The notes beneath the pieces are model-generated. The model did not search any database. It saw only the letters and a list, made by a program, of their open reading frames with translations, and was not told where the DNA came from. DNA of 64,000 bases from Altibacter lentus (lineage in GTDB: Bacteria > Bacteroidota > Bacteroidia > Flavobacteriales > Flavobacteriaceae): contig NZ_KN050846.1 of NCBI RefSeq assembly GCF_000746845.1, forward strand, positions 937,394-1,001,393, read 5' to 3'. Below, piece by piece: positions 52,161-59,087 of the stretch (the stretch's first letter is position 1; every line of letters starts with the position of its first letter). The position numbers and the translations under genes are program-made.

Positions 52161-52192
52161 AAAAAGGGAGCGGCATTACGCTTCCTTTTTTA
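52161..52192 (+). terminator. Terminator after RIC, abutting the next promoter
   Basis: 12-bp stem (52161-52172 with 52179-52190, one wobble), 6-base loop, followed by T-rich sequence. The T-tract runs directly into TATTTTTG (52191-52198), a perfect -7 element for the next gene. Confidence 0.75.
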
Positions 52193-52213
52193 TTTTTGTA
52201 GGTGAAGCTCGAA

Positions 52214-53419
52214 ATGCACTTAAAAACACACATACAGATCGCCCTTGGCTATTTTTTGATCATTGCGCTGCTGGGTGTTGTTTTGCGCTTGTACCAAGTG
52301 GTGGATGTCCCTGTGACCTATCGGTTCATTGTACACACTCATTCTCATGTCGCGTTGCTGGGCTGGGTGTATACGGCCCTCACTACGCTTTTATATTATT
52401 GTTTTCTTCAAAAGGAACCAATTGAAAAAAAGTATCGGGTTATTTTTTGGGTCACACAGCTTACCATTGTGGGAATGATGGTATCCTTTCCTTTTACAGG
52501 ATATGCCTTCTTCTCCATCTTGTTTTCCACACTTTTCCTACTGGCTTCCTATTGGTTTTGTTATTTTTTTCTGAAAAACGTTCCGGCTTCTAAAAAACAA
52601 TTACCTTCTTTTAAGTTGATCCGTATATCGCTTTGGTATTTGATTATTTCCAGCATTGGCCCATGGGCTTTAGGGGCCATTATGACCACCTTGGGAAGCA
52701 GTTCTCCCTGGTATCGCAATGCGATCTATTTTTTTCTTCACTTTCAGTATAACGGATGGTTTATTGTCGCCATTTGCGGAATATTCTTCGTGATCCTGGA
52801 ACGGTATCATTTTACGTTTTCCCGCAAAGCCTTCAGTAAATTCTTTTTTCTGCTGAATGCCGGGGTACTCCTTACCTTCTTTTTATCGGTATTGTGGATG
52901 AATCCGCATCCTGTTTTTTACCTATTGGCGGTGCTGGGAGGTGTTTTTCAATTAACAGCCTTCGGAATGTTGTTCTTGAGACTTTTTAAGGAACGTGCGC
53001 TTCTGAAGCATTCTCTTTCACCAGCAGTTCTCTTCCTGCTGGCGACTTCGGGAGTGTTCCTAACGGTAAAACTTGCCGCCCAGTGTTTGGGAGCCTTTCC
53101 GCTTTTCGCACAGCGTATCTCATCCAACATTGATCTCCTAATAAGTTATATCCACTGGGTTTTTTTAGGAGTGGTTAGCATTGCTATTCTTGCTTTTCTA
53201 AAACAATTCCAATTACTCCGTTTATCAGGTTTCACCTATATACTTTATCTTATCGGATTTTTACTTACTGAAATGCTTATGTTCTATAAAGGAGTTCTGG
53301 TGTGGACGAACGGGCGATTATTCAGCAGTTATCATTCATTACTTTCGGCAGCCAGCCTGCTCCTTCTTATTGCTATCGCTATCTTGTTCCTTAAACAATT
53401 TACCAAGAAAGCAACCTAA
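52214..53419 (+). CDS. Polytopic membrane protein with conserved His motifs, NO cluster
   Basis: 401 residues with about twelve membrane helices. It begins MHLKTHIQIALGYFLI and has RFIVHTHSHVALLGWVYTAL near residue 40, FFLHFQYNGWFIV near 180, and LISYIHWVFLGVV near 310. The His placement recalls haem-copper oxidase-like or NnrS-type haem membrane proteins, but there is no paired HH motif and no close family name comes to mind. It follows RIC and shares the NO neighbourhood, so a role in NO or haem chemistry is a reasonable guess. The start at 52214 is preferred to a GTG at 52202 because TATTTTTG at 52191-52198 would give a 9-base leader. Confidence 0.72.
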   Translation: MHLKTHIQIALGYFLIIALLGVVLRLYQVVDVPVTYRFIVHTHSHVALLGWVYTALTTLLYYCFLQKEPIEKKYRVIFWVTQLTIVGMMVSFPFTGYAFFSILFSTLFLLASYWFCYFFLKNVPASKKQLPSFKLIRISLWYLIISSIGPWALGAIMTTLGSSSPWYRNAIYFFLHFQYNGWFIVAICGIFFVILERYHFTFSRKAFSKFFFLLNAGVLLTFFLSVLWMNPHPVFYLLAVLGGVFQLTAFGMLFLRLFKERALLKHSLSPAVLFLLATSGVFLTVKLAAQCLGAFPLFAQRISSNIDLLISYIHWVFLGVVSIAILAFLKQFQLLRLSGFTYILYLIGFLLTEMLMFYKGVLVWTNGRLFSSYHSLLSAASLLLLIAIAILFLKQFTKKAT

Positions 53420-54033
53420 TCTATTTTAACTTCTTTAGGGTTTTCCTGTTCCACAATCTCCATGAGTTCTTTGATGATGGCTTGTCCGCGATCCTTATTA
53501 TACCACATTTGAAGCGTCTCTTTAAACGCTGCATCCAAAGCTCCGTGGGCTGCTTTATAGTCTGAAACCAATTGCGTGGCTGCCTGAGAACGCGGGCCCC
53601 AGCTTCTCGTCACTTCAAATTCTTCATCCAAGATTAAAAGCTTTGGAATGGACCGTGCACCCGCTGTAAGAAAGGCGTCCATTAATTGGGGGTGTTCATC
53701 TCTTAGAACGATTTTTAATTGAATAGCAGGCACCGCTTCTGCAATTTTGTTGAGTAAGGGAAGAGTTTGCGCTGCATCTCCGCACCAAGGTTCGGAAAGG
53801 ACCAACCAGGTTTGCGGTTGGGAACTATCTTTAAGTCGTTTGGCCTGGATCTCTGTTAGGAAAAGAGTTTTATCCAGTCTTTTGCTTCGGCTGTAATTAA
53901 GTTTTGTAAAATCTATCTTCTCTTTTGTCAGTTCTCCTGTGGTTTGCCCGTTTTGCACCAATTGCTTGAACAGCAACATATATTCAGCATAGGTCATGGC
54001 TGCCATTACGGAATCTTTTATAAGTTTTTTCAT
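53416..54033 (-). CDS. Thioredoxin-like protein
   Basis: 205 residues. Thioredoxin-fold region from about residue 75: WLVLSEPWCGDAAQTLPLLN has a WCGDA in place of the classical WCGPC, so only one active-site Cys is present. The cis-proline region is seen in SIPKLLILDEEFEV. Similar single-Cys thioredoxin-family proteins occur in Bacteroidetes and Firmicutes. It is cotranscribed with nadB (4-base overlap) and convergent with the membrane protein gene. The function is not clear. Confidence 0.82.
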   Translation of the reverse strand: MKKLIKDSVMAAMTYAEYMLLFKQLVQNGQTTGELTKEKIDFTKLNYSRSKRLDKTLFLTEIQAKRLKDSSQPQTWLVLSEPWCGDAAQTLPLLNKIAEAVPAIQLKIVLRDEHPQLMDAFLTAGARSIPKLLILDEEFEVTRSWGPRSQAATQLVSDYKAAHGALDAAFKETLQMWYNKDRGQAIIKELMEIVEQENPKEVKID

Positions 54034-55607
54034 ACGTGTTTTTTTGTTTTATTTGATTCTGAATAGTCAATATTGAAGTAACCTCCTTTGTTTACAGTAC
54101 GTTCCAAAGAATGTGTGATGATCAAGTGCGCGACGGTCACCATATTACGCAATTCACACAATGCAGTATGCAACGAATGGTCTCTGTAGAGCGTTTCGGT
54201 AATTTCATGGATTTGAGCAAGGTCTTCTTTGGCTTTTTCCAGCTGGGAAGTACTTCGTACTATTCCTACCTGTGTTCGCATAAGCTGCTGTAATTTCTCT
54301 GTGGTCTTCTGAAGCAGTTTCCCCTTCAGAAGCGGGCCTTTTTCCATTTGGAATCCGGGTAGTGCCACAGTCGAAGGTTCGATAGTATGCTTACAATGAT
54401 AACTGTAAATTCGATGAGCATAAACCACAGCTTCCAATAAGGAATTAGAGGCCAGTCGGTTGGCGCCGTGTAATCCTGTTCGGGAGTTTTCACCGCAGGC
54501 AAAAAGATTCCTAACCGAGGTTCTCCCCCAGCGATCAACCACAATCCCGCCACACACATAATGTGCCGCCGGAACCACCGGGATCCAATCTTTCCAAATA
54601 GCTATCTGCTTATGCCCGCAGGCCTTGTAAATATTGGGAAACTCATGCCTGAAGGCCTCAATATCGAGATGTGTACAATCCAGATAGACATAGGGTACTT
54701 TTGAAGCTTTTATTTCAGAATCGATCGCCCGTGCTACAATATCCCGGGATGCCAGTTCTTCCCTGTCGTCGTAATAACGCATAAAACGCTCTCCTTTGGA
54801 ATTTCGCAAATACGCCCCAAAACCCCGGACTGCCTCCGAAATAAGAAAGGATGCTCCGTCGTGGCCCTCGTACAAAGCGGTGGGGTGAAATTGTATAAAT
54901 TCCATATCCCGAATACAGGCTTTTGCCCTGTATGCCATTGCGATTCCGTCTCCCGTTGCAACAGCAGGATTGGTAGTATGCCCATAGACCTTCCCAACGC
55001 CTCCTGTTGCCAGCGTAACGCTGTTTGCTTTAACGGTTATGATCTCGCCGGTCTTCTCATCGAGCACATAGGCCCCATAACATTGAGTGGTATCCCTTTG
55101 ACTTCCCGGCAACGGAGCATGGGTAATAAGGTCGATCGCAAAATGATGGGCTAATATTCGAATGTTTTCAAATCGCCGGACGCGATCCAACAAAGCGCGC
55201 TCAATCTCAGATCCGGTCGTATCTTTATGGTGCAATACACGTGATGCTGAATGCCCGCCTTCTTTTCCCAAGGCAAAATTTCCCTGTGGATCTGTGTCGA
55301 ATCGAACACCCCAGTCCATGAGTTCCCGCAAGCGCTTCGGTCCTTCTTCAATTACACGTGCTACCACAGCAGTATCACACAACCCATCTCCTGCCACAAG
55401 CGTATCATGAATATGTTCCTTAAAGGAATCTACTTCAGCATTAAATACAGCAGCTACACCGCCTTGTGCATATTTGGTATTGGACTCCGACACGTGGGAT
55501 TTGGTCACAATAGTGACTGTTCGTTCGGGAAATTCACCGGCCAGTTTGATCGCCAGGGATAAACCCGCTACGCCCGATCCTATAATAAGATACTGTGTCT
55601 CTGTCAT
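54030..55607 (-). CDS. nadB: L-aspartate oxidase
   Basis: FAD enzyme making iminoaspartate for NAD synthesis; can use oxygen or fumarate as electron acceptor. 525 residues: FAD motif LIIGSGVAGLSLAIKLA, KYAQGGVAAVF, HHKDTTGSEIERALLD, LATGGVGKVYGHTTNP, FIQFHPTALYEGHDG, ACGENSRTGLHGANRLASNS. The start at 55607 follows the nadA stop by one base, so nadA and nadB are one operon. A frame extension to 55637 is rejected as not conserved. Confidence 0.95.
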   Translation of the reverse strand: MTETQYLIIGSGVAGLSLAIKLAGEFPERTVTIVTKSHVSESNTKYAQGGVAAVFNAEVDSFKEHIHDTLVAGDGLCDTAVVARVIEEGPKRLRELMDWGVRFDTDPQGNFALGKEGGHSASRVLHHKDTTGSEIERALLDRVRRFENIRILAHHFAIDLITHAPLPGSQRDTTQCYGAYVLDEKTGEIITVKANSVTLATGGVGKVYGHTTNPAVATGDGIAMAYRAKACIRDMEFIQFHPTALYEGHDGASFLISEAVRGFGAYLRNSKGERFMRYYDDREELASRDIVARAIDSEIKASKVPYVYLDCTHLDIEAFRHEFPNIYKACGHKQIAIWKDWIPVVPAAHYVCGGIVVDRWGRTSVRNLFACGENSRTGLHGANRLASNSLLEAVVYAHRIYSYHCKHTIEPSTVALPGFQMEKGPLLKGKLLQKTTEKLQQLMRTQVGIVRSTSQLEKAKEDLAQIHEITETLYRDHSLHTALCELRNMVTVAHLIITHSLERTVNKGGYFNIDYSESNKTKKHV

Positions 55608-55608
55608 A

Positions 55609-56541
55609 TTACTTTGATAATTCCAACATACGTTCAATAGGCATTAGCGCACGTTGCCGAATGCTTTCTGAAACTTCGATCTGAGGTGTTTCATATAGAA
55701 GGCAATTGTATAGTTTCTGAAGTGTATTGAGCTTCATAAAGGCGCATTCACTACAGGCACAACTGTTGTCTTCCTCTGCCGGAGCAGGGATAAGAGTAGT
55801 ATTGGGCACTTCTTGTTGCATTTTGTGCAAGATGCCCGCTTCGGTGGCGACAATGAATGTCTCCGAAGGATAAGACCTAACATAGTCGATCATCCCTGCA
55901 GTAGAACCAATATAAGTGGCAACATCCAGTATATGCGCCTCCGATTCGGGGTGAGCAATGATCTTACTGCCCGGGTATTCACTGTAAAGTGCCAAAAGTT
56001 TTTCTATGGAAAATGCTTCGTGGACGATACAGGCACCGTCCCACAATAACAGCGCTCTCCCTGTTTTTTTCTGAATATATTTTCCCAAGTTCTTATCGGG
56101 TGCAAAGAGAATGGGAACTTCTTTTGGAATAGAATTTACTATTTGCAACGCATTGGAAGAAGTACATACCAGGTCGCTCATGGCCTTGATCTCTGCGGAA
56201 CAATTGATGTAGGTAATGACTACGTGCTGTGGATGCTCTTTGATAAGTTGCGCAAAGGCTTCCGGCGGACACGAATCGGCCAAAGAACACCCCGCATTAA
56301 GATCGGGCAGGACTACTCTTTTAGCAGGATTTAAGATCTTGGCCGTCTCTGCCATGAAATGAACGCCGGCAAAAACAATGATATCTGCATTGGTCTCTGC
56401 CGCTTTTTGGGACAGTCCCAAACTATCTCCTACATAATCGGCTATTTCCTGAATGTCCGGCTCCTGATAGTAATGTGCCAAAATAACTGCGTTCTTTTCT
56501 TTTTTAAGTTTCGCAATGGCTTCAGTTAAGTTTTCTTTCAA
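55609..56541 (-). CDS. nadA: Quinolinate synthase A
   Basis: 4Fe-4S enzyme condensing iminoaspartate with dihydroxyacetone phosphate. 310 residues from a TTG at 56541 ([20 protein letters not shown]). It carries [20 protein letters not shown], the Cys ligands in [26 protein letters not shown] and the C-terminal [15 protein letters not shown] at 56583 has no leader left, since a -7 element TAGTTTTG lies at 56559-56566. The TTG at 56541 gives an 11-base leader, like the other genes of this regulon. The oxygen-sensitive cluster fits Fnr-type control. Confidence 0.93.
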   Translation of the reverse strand: MKENLTEAIAKLKKEKNAVILAHYYQEPDIQEIADYVGDSLGLSQKAAETNADIIVFAGVHFMAETAKILNPAKRVVLPDLNAGCSLADSCPPEAFAQLIKEHPQHVVITYINCSAEIKAMSDLVCTSSNALQIVNSIPKEVPILFAPDKNLGKYIQKKTGRALLLWDGACIVHEAFSIEKLLALYSEYPGSKIIAHPESEAHILDVATYIGSTAGMIDYVRSYPSETFIVATEAGILHKMQQEVPNTTLIPAPAEEDNSCACSECAFMKLNTLQKLYNCLLYETPQIEVSESIRQRALMPIERMLELSK

Positions 56542-56558
56542 GGGAGTTACTTTTCTCG

Positions 56559-56601
56559 CAAAACTAAACAGATTGCCTTTCAATAAATATGATTAAAATC
56601 A
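56559..56601 (-). promoter_or_regulatory. Crp/Fnr-type box and promoter of nadA-nadB
   Basis: Box TGATTTTAATCA in gene direction (56590-56601), full TGAT/ATCA arms, and -7 element TAGTTTTG (56559-56566). Spacing is 36.5 bp. It is placed for nadA; the matching distance on the plus strand (towards rrf2) has no -7 element. Confidence 0.73.
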
Positions 56602-56657
56602 TTGTTGTGTCCTTTAAAACTGCTAATCGTAAAGCGCTTACGATAATTTCAGGAACA

Positions 56658-56679
56658 AAAAAGACCTTTATCTCTTTTT
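56658..56679 (+). promoter_or_regulatory. Candidate Rrf2 autoregulatory operator
   Basis: Outer arms AAAAAGA / TCTTTTT (7 bp each) separated by 8 bases, the same arrangement as the palindrome in front of RIC. It ends 3 bases before TATCTTAG (56683-56690), a near-consensus -7 element of rrf2, so a bound repressor would block this promoter. Confidence 0.45.
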
Positions 56680-56712
56680 ATGTATCTTAGCCTGAATAAA
56701 ATTACCCCTTTA

Positions 56713-57162
56713 ATGCTTTCAAACGCTTCAAAATATGCCATCCGGTCGATCTTATATCTGGCAACTCATACTTCAGAAACAAAAAAGATAAATGTCAAGG
56801 TGATCGCTGAAGAACTGGAAACACCACCTTCGTTCTTAGCTAAATTATTACAGCAGCTTACCAACAACGGATTGGTATCTTCAACAAAAGGGCCCAACGG
56901 CGGATTTTATCTGGACGAGAAGAATCGAAAAAAGTCGCTTTGGGACGTGATCACCTGCATTGACGGTACCGATAAGTTCAATCAGTGTTTTTTAGGGCTT
57001 TCAGAATGTAATGATCGAAACCCCTGCCCTGCACACGCCATGGTAGCCCCTTTTAAAGAAAAGATCCTTACAAATTTTCGTGATAAAACCATTGCAGAAT
57101 TTGCAGCAGAATCCTTGGAAAAAGGAACCTATCTCACCTTAAAACAAACTGAGATACTTTAA
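56713..57162 (+). CDS. Rrf2-family Fe-S transcriptional regulator (NsrR/IscR type)
   Basis: 149 residues. Winged helix (MLSNASKYAIRSILYLATHT, PPSFLAKLLQQLTNNGLVSS, KGPNGGFYLDE) and three cluster cysteines at 92, 99 and 105 in CFLGLSECNDRNPC. The Cys pattern and the neighbouring norCB and RIC genes suggest a nitric-oxide-sensing NsrR-like repressor. Cluster type and ligand are unproven. The ATG at 56713 is preferred over 56680, which lies upstream of the predicted transcript start. Convergent with norB, 4-base overlap. Confidence 0.88.
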   Translation: MLSNASKYAIRSILYLATHTSETKKINVKVIAEELETPPSFLAKLLQQLTNNGLVSSTKGPNGGFYLDEKNRKKSLWDVITCIDGTDKFNQCFLGLSECNDRNPCPAHAMVAPFKEKILTNFRDKTIAEFAAESLEKGTYLTLKQTEIL

Positions 57163-58493
57163 GTCCGTCCCAAACGAACTGTTTGAACAAACCCTTTACA
57201 TAAGGGTATTACGATCATACATAAAGAAATGACCAGTATCAACCCGAAGAAACTTATCGCCCCATATACCATTGTGAGACCGTCCTGCATTTCAGAAAAA
57301 ATGCCCTGCCGGATACCGTACATCCAATAACTTTTCTTGATTCCTGCCATAAGCAAGGCACACCAAAAAAGAAAAAGCGACACATTGAAAAGCTGCAGTC
57401 CTCTTTTAATAAGCCATTGTTGGGTCGTAAAAGCTGCATTTGCTTTTCCTATAATAAACATAAGAGCAGAAAGCAAAATAGTGGTATTGATCCCTATAGT
57501 TGTGCCCATTGAGTGGGCTACTGTAACATGGGTGCCGTGTGTAAAAAAATTGATCGCCGGTATGGAAAAAAGCAAGGCCAGTATTAAATTTAGAAAGATC
57601 CATATATCTGCAGACATCATAAAGCGTGTAGCCATAGGGTGGTTCATGCGGTCCACCTTAGGAAGTGATCGTCTCCAATTGTAGATTATGGATCCCAAGA
57701 CCACCCACTCTGTCATACTAACTGCGTAGGCGACATACCGGATCCAGGGTTGTGTAGGCAAAAAATAGGTATGATGCGCCCACCCGAACATAAGATTTGT
57801 TAGCCCTAAAAAGTAGAAAAAAAAGGCGATCTTACTAGTGGCCAGCTGGCTGTCCTTTTTAATTTTGGACATCACAAAGATTGAGATACCATAGACCAAC
57901 ATGTTCCAGGAGCCCGTAAAAGAACCATAGGATTTCCACTGCACGGACATGTCTTTTACAAAATGTATTTTGAAATAGTCAAAAAGCCAAAGATGTGCTT
58001 CAGAAATATGATAAACCATAAAAACGATTCCTGTTCCCCACATCCAATAGTAGACGGGCCAGTTGCGTACTTTTTTCCGAAGTGTCCCAAAATAATTAAT
58101 TCCGAAGAGAACCCACCCTATAAGAACAGGGATGACAAAAACAGGCGCAAAGGCGAAATATTCCCTTCCTTCCATATATCCAAGGGCGTAGGAAATGTAG
58201 ATCCCTATTCCCGTGAGTAAAAAAAGAAAAAAGTGAACTCCCAGTAAACGCGGGGTGAACAGCTTTAGATTTTCTACCTGCGTAAGGAAGAAATAAATAC
58301 TTCCTGTGGCTGCCAATACGATCCATGAGATAACTGAAGTAACATGAAAAGGCCGTAATTTGGTAAAGGGAGTATATTCTTTTAAAAGTTCGGGGTAGAC
58401 GTACTGAAGCGAAGCCGTAAGTCCGAAAATGATCCCCGCCAAAAGAGCACTTAAGGCAAAAATAAGAAAGTACAGAGAACGCTTATCTGCCAT
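57159..58493 (-). CDS. norB: NorB-like haem-copper subunit, non-classical NO reductase candidate
   Basis: 444 residues, twelve membrane helices, cotranscribed with the NorC-like gene (11-base overlap). Haem b ligand His50 (LRPFHVTSV), paired His240/His241 (GWAHHTYF) and His327 in THGTHVTVAHSMG agree with NorB. Aligned by eye, the helix that should carry HLWVEG reads YGSFTGSWNML (189-199), so the third FeB His and the key Glu are missing. The second His of the usual HxH motif is Met329. A NO reductase is the likely assignment from NorC, NorQ, NorD, NorE and NorF neighbours, but another heme-copper activity is possible. Confidence 0.8.
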   Translation of the reverse strand: MADKRSLYFLIFALSALLAGIIFGLTASLQYVYPELLKEYTPFTKLRPFHVTSVISWIVLAATGSIYFFLTQVENLKLFTPRLLGVHFFLFLLTGIGIYISYALGYMEGREYFAFAPVFVIPVLIGWVLFGINYFGTLRKKVRNWPVYYWMWGTGIVFMVYHISEAHLWLFDYFKIHFVKDMSVQWKSYGSFTGSWNMLVYGISIFVMSKIKKDSQLATSKIAFFFYFLGLTNLMFGWAHHTYFLPTQPWIRYVAYAVSMTEWVVLGSIIYNWRRSLPKVDRMNHPMATRFMMSADIWIFLNLILALLFSIPAINFFTHGTHVTVAHSMGTTIGINTTILLSALMFIIGKANAAFTTQQWLIKRGLQLFNVSLFLFWCALLMAGIKKSYWMYGIRQGIFSEMQDGLTMVYGAISFFGLILVISLCMIVIPLCKGFVQTVRLGRT

Positions 58494-58914
58494 TTTTGTA
58501 TTTTAAGGTAACCCAACCGCTGTTTTCGATGCTGGCGTCAAAGTTGGGATAATAACCAGTTTCATCAACCATACGCAAATACTCAATAATAGCGGCCTTC
58601 TCATTCTCTGAAAACTGAAATTTCGGCATACTTTTCACACCACTGTTCAAAAAGGCATTGATATAAACAGGACCTTTGTCGGGGTGAGAATACACGTTGG
58701 TGAGATCGGGTCCCAAATAACCGCCCAAACCGTATAGTTGATGGCAGGACCAGCAATTGTTTTCCTGCCACAACTCCTGTCCTTTTACCGCCTGTGGCGA
58801 AAGAGCCGCTGTGGCCGTGTATGCTTCGGAAGTGTAAATAAAGTAATTGTAAACTGAAAAGAGTGCAAGTAAAATTGCGATCACAAAAATGTACCTTTTT
58901 GTAATTTTTGACAT
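58483..58914 (-). CDS. norC: NorC-like membrane cytochrome c
   Basis: 143 residues: one N-terminal membrane anchor (RYIFVIAILLALFSVYNYF) and a mono-haem cytochrome c domain with GQELWQENNCWSCHQLYGLG (CWSCH) and the likely Met ligand in KSMPKFQFSENEK. This matches NorC, the electron-entry subunit of cNOR. The ATG at 58914 is chosen over 58974, which lies inside the promoter. An Fnr-type box sits 55-66 bp upstream. Confidence 0.93.
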   Translation of the reverse strand: MSKITKRYIFVIAILLALFSVYNYFIYTSEAYTATAALSPQAVKGQELWQENNCWSCHQLYGLGGYLGPDLTNVYSHPDKGPVYINAFLNSGVKSMPKFQFSENEKAAIIEYLRMVDETGYYPNFDASIENSGWVTLKYKNGR

Positions 58915-58937
58915 TTTAGTTAGGTATAATAAGTTGT

Positions 58938-58980
58938 TAAAAATACCCAAAAACGTTTCCTTCAAATATGACATTTATCA
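58938..58980 (-). promoter_or_regulatory. Crp/Fnr-type box and promoter of norCB
   Basis: In gene direction TGATAAATGTCA (58969-58980) and -7 element TATTTTTA (58938-58945); spacing 36.5 bp, predicted leader 17 bases. The acetyl-CoA synthetase promoter on the other strand has its own box 45 bp away. Confidence 0.72.
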
Positions 58981-59024
58981 GTCTTGTTCTCATTTTAAAA
59001 AAAATTAATTCTATAACAGAGATA

Positions 59025-59067
59025 TGATTTTAATCATTCTGAAGCTCATTTCTGTTTCCTAATTTTA
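59025..59067 (+). promoter_or_regulatory. Crp/Fnr-type box and promoter of the acetyl-CoA synthetase gene
   Basis: TGATTTTAATCA (59025-59036), perfect TGAT/ATCA arms, and TAATTTTA (59060-59067); spacing 36.5 bp, leader about 14 bases. Confidence 0.74.
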
Positions 59068-59087
59068 TAAGTTTATTTTCTGAACCT

